DNA from: Membranipora membranacea
Lineage: Eukaryota; Bryozoa; Gymnolaemata; Cheilostomatida; Membraniporidae
Assembly (NCBI GenBank): GCA_914767715.1
Contig: OU612073.1
Location: 18,104,001 to 18,168,000 of the forward strand
Direction: 5' to 3'
DNA: 64,000 nucleotides
Below are positions 57,901 to 64,000 of the stretch, in pieces (position 1 is the stretch's first letter; each line of letters begins with the position of its first letter). Below the pieces are notes generated by a model that saw nothing but the letters and a program-made list of their open reading frames with translations, was not told the origin of the DNA and did no database searches. Both the position numbers and the translations under genes were made by a program.

Positions 57901-60900
57901 AAATGCCGGCCGCGACAGCTATTTTACAATGGAAATTGTAAGCTTTCTTCATTCGATATGGGAGTGGACAACTCATTCGAAGCATGGGACCTGGATTGGT
58001 AGCTTTTAAATGTTTCTTCCTCCTGTGAAAACTTACCAAATCCAACCTTGAGTGATCAAAATGTTTTTAATCACGAGGGTGGGGATTAACTTGCGCCTTA
58101 ATCAGAACAGGTTGGTCTATCTAGCTACTGTTTTGTCATTTTCGTTGCCAATTTCAAGATACCCAGATGTCATGATACAAATTGATGGTTATTCAGACAA
58201 GGAATTAGGTATCAGATCTCACTGGTCTATATGTGGGAATTTAATTTTCATAATCCACTGGTAAATTGCCTTTGATGATTTCCCTCAATAGCCCAACAAT
58301 CATCTGGAGATCAATGATACATATATGTAACCTTTAGCCCATGTTATGTACATAGCATATCACCTAAACACCATGTGACTTCATATGAATCACGTCAAAG
58401 ACATTCCTATAATCACCTATCACACTTGACATAATCTTCAATTTTTATCCATATCACTCTATAATCCCCATGTTCTTTACTCTAACTCCTTACAAGTATA
58501 CCACCTGATTCAGTCACCTGTCAAAAAATCTGCCACTGTGGATTTACCATAACACATTGATTACGACAAGTCCCCTTGCCACATCTCTGTTGTTGTAGCA
58601 AGAAGCTCTTTTTGCCTCTCAATCAAAAGAGCAGCAATGAGCTAACCAAAAAACAGGCTTCCTGCTGCTAATTCAACCAATTTTCTAGAACACCTATAAT
58701 ATTTTTGTTGTTTGAGAGGATTTTTTTTTACTATCGAATTATTTTGTTCATCTTTTCCCTCTACAGGAACCGGTTTAGTTCTCATTCACCTCCTCACCCT
58801 ACAATAGTTTTGTGGAATGTTCCTCTTACAATGTCCGAGTCATGACCCCTCTTCAAATCCAGACTTCTTGGGTGTTTTTGGGTGTTGCGTCAATTCTGTC
58901 GATGAGTTTTCTTGACATTCGCTAATTAAACCAAAAATCAGGTCATTCTCAAATTGTCTTACACAATCATGTTAAACTTTTGGTACCTTTCTTGTCATTT
59001 ATGGAGGTTGGATAAAGGTCCTGGTCACCTTATTTTTGACGTATTGGATATCCCGAGGAATAACATGTTGGCTCAGGCAGAAGTTCTGGTATTTTTTTGA
59101 CAAAACAGATCTTGGCTTCAGCAGTGTAGAATTGGTTAGGGTTGCGAGCTGAGTTCTGTCATTGGAATAAATGAGCATGATTATTGAATTTTTTATAAAG
59201 TTTCATAGCTAAGCATATAATGATGGATGTAAATAATTGTCCAGTGCATAGTGCACAGCCTTCCATGTTATCAACTCAGCCAGGCTGTTTTGGCTTTACT
59301 CCAAACTCTATTGTTTGTTCGCATTCCTAGATATGAAATTCTGAATAGACCAGCAATGAGGCGTGCACAGCATTCATACAAATCAGATAGCTCATGGACT
59401 AAGCAATAAATATGGTGAAATCAAAAGTGGCTTGGTTTTGTTCTCATTGCGTCGTGGTCTATGCATTATCGGATTGGGTTTGGGCGCTGCATACTTGTAT
59501 GATGATTCTTCGTTCACGCATGGCCTGTTTTGTATTGCATTCCTTGCTGTATCATTAATCAATATGATGTGGCTGAAATTTGTGGTTGAAGGCTCCTATG
59601 GAGCACACTTCATACAGCTTTTGTTGACCACTCTCCCTTTTGGAGTTTTGAAAACATATAATAATATAGACGCTTAGTTCTACACCACTATTTAAAATAG
59701 AAATTCAAGATTAATCCTATGAATGCAGATATAAAACCAGCCAGGAATGTTAATAGCCTATTTAAAATACCAATTAAACACAAACATGAAACCCTGTCTA
59801 TTCAGTAGGAAAATAGCTCGCACCCTGGTGGACTTGGATAATTATCCTCGAGCCACAAAGAAGTTGTCTACTGTGACCTGATAATTGTACTAGATTATCA
59901 TTGTTTTCGGTAGTTTTGGTTTGTCTGATTTTGTTGGACGCCCTGAAACCATAGTACTTGTCTATTGGTGTCAAAAACACTAAATTCGATCTCTCACTGC
60001 AATAGGTATTCTAGTTGTTTCTCATGACCTCAGTTCTATTTCAAGTGGCGATATTTAAACCCAAGTTTCTCCCATTTACCTTGAACCAGCCCGGGTTAGT
60101 GTTAAGGTTCTGAGTATAACATTCTTCACCGCCTGGATTACATAGCTTCGGTTTCTGGTCCTGGAATACTACAATTAAGGGGGTTAGATGTCGAAGCCAG
60201 CTTCATATTGAGGTAGATGGTATATCGCAATGTTACATGTATTTTCAGATCTCGCGCTATATTTATTGTCTGAGCTATCTTATCACAGTGACATTCCAAT
60301 CTGCTGATAATAAACACTGATAGGATGACACCCCAATATTCTGTCATTCATGCATCCACCTGGCAATCCAAACAGAATTAGCCCCCTGTAATACTTTAAA
60401 TTAAAAACTTGTCTAGGCAAGCAAACTGACTTGAATCGATAAGGATAGTGAAGCAGGTGTAGGCCAACTTTCCCTTCTAGGCTCAAGTTCGCCATAATTG
60501 GTAACATGCAGTCCCCTCGATGATTAGCGACAATGTATAGCGAGCAACCATTTACTGTTCACCTTTCACCGCCATGTCCTGATCGGGTGACAAGTTTTTG
60601 CCTGACTCCCATTTCCACCAAACTTCACCTTACTCGATCACTTGTATAAATTTGGTCTAGATCTAGCCAGAGAATTTCGGTATTGATCTCCGCCCTTTAC
60701 TGACATGTATAATATTTCCATCAACATTCTTACATTTATTTCAGGCCTAGTAGGAACTATAGGACCACATTCCAGTACTGCAAAGAAGCCAGTAAATGAG
60801 AGACCAAAGTCTGAACTATTAGCTTCTTCTCAAGTAGCTACCATAAATGACAGTGCGGGGACGGCATCTCCACCACCCCTCCCGCCGAGGACGCGGGCTT

Positions 60901-63373
60901 CTCCTCCTCCCCCACTTCCACCGCCCAGAGACCACCAATCGGGCAATGTAACATCGGCTGTGCCTGGAGGGCCTCCGTCCAGAACCACATCTCAGTACCA
61001 ACCGCTCAAATCAAGGAAAGACTCACCTTCAAGTACTGCGGCTTCAACACCACGCGGCCAATCTCCCAATCCTAGGACTATTACCCTACCTGGTTTAAAC
61101 CAGCCAGGAGTGGCCGGTGCCAATATTCAGACTATGACATCACCGCCTTCAGCCACACCTCCGTCGTCCATTGAGCAACTGGTCGAGCAGACCGGATTAA
61201 CTGCAGAACAAATTACTAAAATACTTATGGAACATTCTGTCAATCGCAACCAGCCTTCTGAGCAGATGGCTCCTTCACACAGCAGTCATGCTGCGCATCA
61301 ACATCACATACCAGTGTTACCTGATCGGATATCGCCGGCAGTGTATCAGCAACAACAACCGCCTCCTCCACCACCACATCATTATAACCACGACATTCAT
61401 AATACAACACTGAACAGTCCGCCTCAACCAGGGCGCTCGGCCACACTGGACCATCGGACACAGGGAGGGCAGCATATCACTGTGACTTATCACAACGCTG
61501 CTGCCAGTGGTCAAATGTACAGTAATGGAGGAGGAGGTCAACCACCGCCCCCTCCACAATATCCGTCTCACATGATAAACTCTCAATCTCACGTTATGAA
61601 CAGTGGACCTCCACCACCACCCTATAATACACCACACACTCCTCACTATCATCAGCCGTCTCCAGCTAGCAGTGTTACTTCTGGATCTAGCAATGATTAT
61701 CTACTAGTCAACCATTGTTATCCTAATCCTAATGGTGAATACAGAACTCCGGCATATGGTGAATCACCAAGCTCAGGTAAATAACCACCTCGTTACATCT
61801 AGCCTACCAACAAATTTAAATAGTTAAACCGAGGAGTAAGAGTCTCTCTAACTCCTTGGTTAGGGATACTGCTGTTCCCCTCACTGGGTTTTGAGTTGCC
61901 AATTGGGATTGACAAAATGCTGATCCAATTTGAATATTTGGCAGAAAGTGAAATCCATTAACTCGAGAGGCTTCTGGCTACAAGCCAATTTTGTAAAGTA
62001 GCCACTCTGGGAAATGGTGTAGTTCCGACTCTTAACCTATACATGTATCTTTGTCAAACCTAACTGGCGCTCTGTAGCAGGATGATATGGCCAAAATCTA
62101 GGCCTACATGAATGGAATACTTTGGTCTCTAAGTCTCAAATTTGAGACGATAGTATCTGGCTGGTGGCCCATTGAAATCTGCCTCCATGCTCTTTATAGT
62201 TGGCTATATTCTTTAGAAGTGGATCAAATTCTGATGCATGACACTTTGAAATGAAAAGGCTAATGTGTTGTCACTTGAACCCTTGTATTATGAGACTGAG
62301 CACACAAAAAGTACTAAACAAACTTGAGCGGAAGTGTGTTTTGCCTTGGCCTAAACAGCCCATGGCTACAACTCTTCAAGCTCCATTATGTATCGATGCT
62401 CATTCATGTGTGTTGAGTTATTACTCAACTCTATGACGGTAGTGTTTTTTTTTCTGCCGTCACAAAAGGAGTACAATCATTATGAAGGAGCTTAGAGAGT
62501 GTAGCCATGAGCTTATGCAATCGTTATTTCATATAATTGAGCTGTAATTGGAACTTCCTACCAAGTATTTTTTGCCAACTTTGAGTTAGAAGCATCAATG
62601 CATAATGTTTGGCTTTTTGGTTTGATCAAACTATAGTCAAGGAGCAGCAATGACCTTGCTATTTAATTACTAGTTCAGTAGTTCACGGAGGGTGGGATCC
62701 CACCATCCCTGAGTAGTTTAGGCGTTAAATTTTAACTACCGGCATCTCAATCTACTCATAATTTTGCTATTCTAACTGGGTTTCCGAAGCGCTGCTTTAT
62801 CTGTGATTACGGATTTCTCAGTAGAATCTAAGTCTCTCATCCTGCTAGCTTTGGTCAAATCATTAATACTTTTCAATAATCCGGTGATTGAGAAACCCAG
62901 TCTTGAAAGCAAAAAACTTACCAATCTAATTTGCTAGAATTAAGTCTAGTAGAAGTATCAACCTTGGCAAATATGGCTACTCAAAATAACAAAGTCTGAT
63001 AAGTAATGTTGAAAACTGATGAAAACATAGGAGCCAATGCAGAGGTTGATTATTCTATCAGGTTTTCAGTAGTAGCCAGTGGAATCTTGCTTACAATAAT
63101 GTGCTGCGGTGTTCAGGAATGAATATAAATAGCGCTGCCGTCGTCGTCCAGTAGGTGATGGGATTCGTGTGCTCTTTGCTTTTCTAGGCAGCTCCTCACC
63201 AGCTAGTCTGCAGGGCTACACTCCGTATAATTATCATATACACCCAGCTGCAGCCCATCATCACCATCATCACATGCTGCCAGCGCCGATATCGGCTCGC
63301 GAGGCTAAACACCAAGCCGTCATTACTCAGTCCGCCCACAGTCAGCTTGTGTCCAGGCCTCATCTACAAACAG
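54957..63373 (+). CDS. LATS1: LATS/Warts serine/threonine kinase of the Hippo pathway, N-terminal half (3' part outside window)
   Basis: Exons: 54957-54974, 55466-55673, 56662-56852, 57574-57670, 60745-61776 and 63188-63373. Splice phases all agree, giving about 577 residues. ATG 54957 is preceded by in-frame TGA 54948 and has strong context (gccATGG). Exon 2 holds QRVMLQNIRDSLAHLQKP and exon 3 holds NYHEKALNQIRQSLKNFEK, matching the paired N-terminal motifs of LATS (MLQEIRESL and KALQEIRNSL in human LATS1). Residues about 312-335 (IEQLVEQTGLTAEQITKILM) look like part of a UBA domain. Exon 5 is proline-rich with a PPPPPYNT motif near 462, a PPxY site that in LATS binds WW domains of YAP/Yorkie. 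The kinase, which phosphorylates YAP/Yorkie, must lie downstream. Invertebrates usually have one gene, so the symbol means LATS1/2 (warts). Confidence 0.8.
57840..58040 (+). mobile_element. Possible SINE with pol III B-box-like sequence
   Basis: gcccgggttcaaatgccggccgc near 57890 resembles a tRNA B box and T arm (ggttcaaatgcc). No full tRNA fold, A-tail or target duplication was found. It lies in LATS intron 4. Confidence 0.3.
59363..59677 (+). other. Unidentified 104-codon membrane-protein-like open frame in LATS intron 4
   Basis: A single ATG-to-TAG frame has two or three hydrophobic segments (GLCIIGLGLGAAYLYDD, GLFCIAFLAVSLINMMWLKF and a shorter third). The composition is much more protein-like than neighbouring chance frames. 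It could be a retrocopy or a relic of a membrane protein gene. The pattern recalls, weakly, part of an XK-related protein, but I do not assert that. Confidence 0.3.
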
Positions 63374-64000
63374 GTAACCACATCGTACCACCACTACTGG
63401 TTTCGTGTGAGACAACAAATCACCCGTCTTTGGGCTTTCCACCATTTTGTTGTCCTGCTCGGCCATGAGCTTGTGATCCTAGGATTTGATCTTGGGATTG
63501 GAGAATAAACATGGTCTGGTTTGGGATAGATTTTAATTTCAAGTTTGCACAACCTATAATCTGGGGTCTTTGGGGTAAGATCTGTTGCAATCGGCTGATT
63601 GATATCTACACAATATGTGGGCTTCCCCCAATATGAGCCAATATTTCCGTATCTACCAACATTTGGTTGTTTGTGCTACTCTATGGGGATGTAATGTGTG
63701 TTATGGGGTGTGGTGGAGCGAGAAAAATGGATACTTTGGAACGCCCGGTGACTTTGCCTCCGCTTTTTCTTGATTGACTATCATTGATTGCTGGACAGAT
63801 AATCCTAAAGAAATTAATATCTTATAAAATACCTGCCATACCTAAACTTTGTTTACTTAAAAATCTAACATCTCACACCTGATAGAAGGAGCTCACCAAC
63901 AAAAGACTCTTCATTAATAATTCATGGCCATTATAATTACCCGACAATCAGCTAACCCATACGGCTACTTGTTGAGATGATTTGGAGGGAAAGATAATTT
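63374..64000 (+). other. Start of LATS intron 6
   Basis: The donor gtaacc at 63374 opens an intron that runs to the window end. The frame reads on past the donor but no further acceptor with coding sequence was found. Nothing else is seen. Confidence 0.5.

Overview
The window is animal genomic DNA: AT-rich, with spliced genes (GT-AG introns of about 0.1 to 4 kb), many decayed transposons and large satellite arrays. Two genes point to Metazoa: a complete TMEM181 orthologue and the 5' half of a LATS/Warts kinase gene of the Hippo pathway. TRIM-like beta-propeller paralogues and many non-LTR, hAT-like and Helitron-like remnants suggest a non-vertebrate, probably marine, invertebrate. I cannot fix the phylum. 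All gene models come from reading splice sites, codon phase and remembered family resemblance; nothing was searched.

Layout. 0-10.4 kb: two diverged copies of a TRIM-like gene (+ strand, 465-2429 and 6425-8252) inside a segmental duplication that also carries a conserved acidic exon on the opposite strand. The second copy has a RING half-exon but no recognisable B-box or coiled-coil exons, and a one-base deletion shifts its last exon. 11.8-12.7 kb: the 3' part of a LINE with a changed reverse transcriptase motif. 12.9-15.5 kb: an unidentified minus-strand gene with phase-consistent exons and an acidic-hydrophobic motif. 16.0-16.5 kb: a non-autonomous hAT-like element holding a tRNA-like segment. 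17.2-20.9 kb: five satellite arrays in series (61, 42, 29, 11 and 10/20 bp units). 21-38 kb: mostly decayed material, with four degenerate copies of a two-exon minus-strand module related to the 13-15 kb gene, a Helitron-like fragment, two LINE remnants, a 0.14-kb tandem repeat and the second copy of the hAT-like element.

39.6-47.6 kb: TMEM181 on the minus strand, 12 coding exons and 487 residues, with two inverted-repeat elements in introns and a 40-bp tandem duplication that repeats the splice donor of exon 8 four times. 47.9-48.2 kb: a 45-bp minisatellite. 48.2-54.9 kb: no gene found apart from one small candidate exon. 54.96 kb to the end: LATS/Warts on the plus strand, six coding exons and about 577 residues. 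They include both N-terminal conserved helical motifs and a PPxY motif; the kinase domain must lie beyond the window.

TMEM181 and LATS lie head to head about 7.4 kb apart with no evident functional link. The left 40 kb is a duplication- and repeat-rich zone where the TRIM-like genes and the unidentified minus-strand family have multiplied and decayed together.
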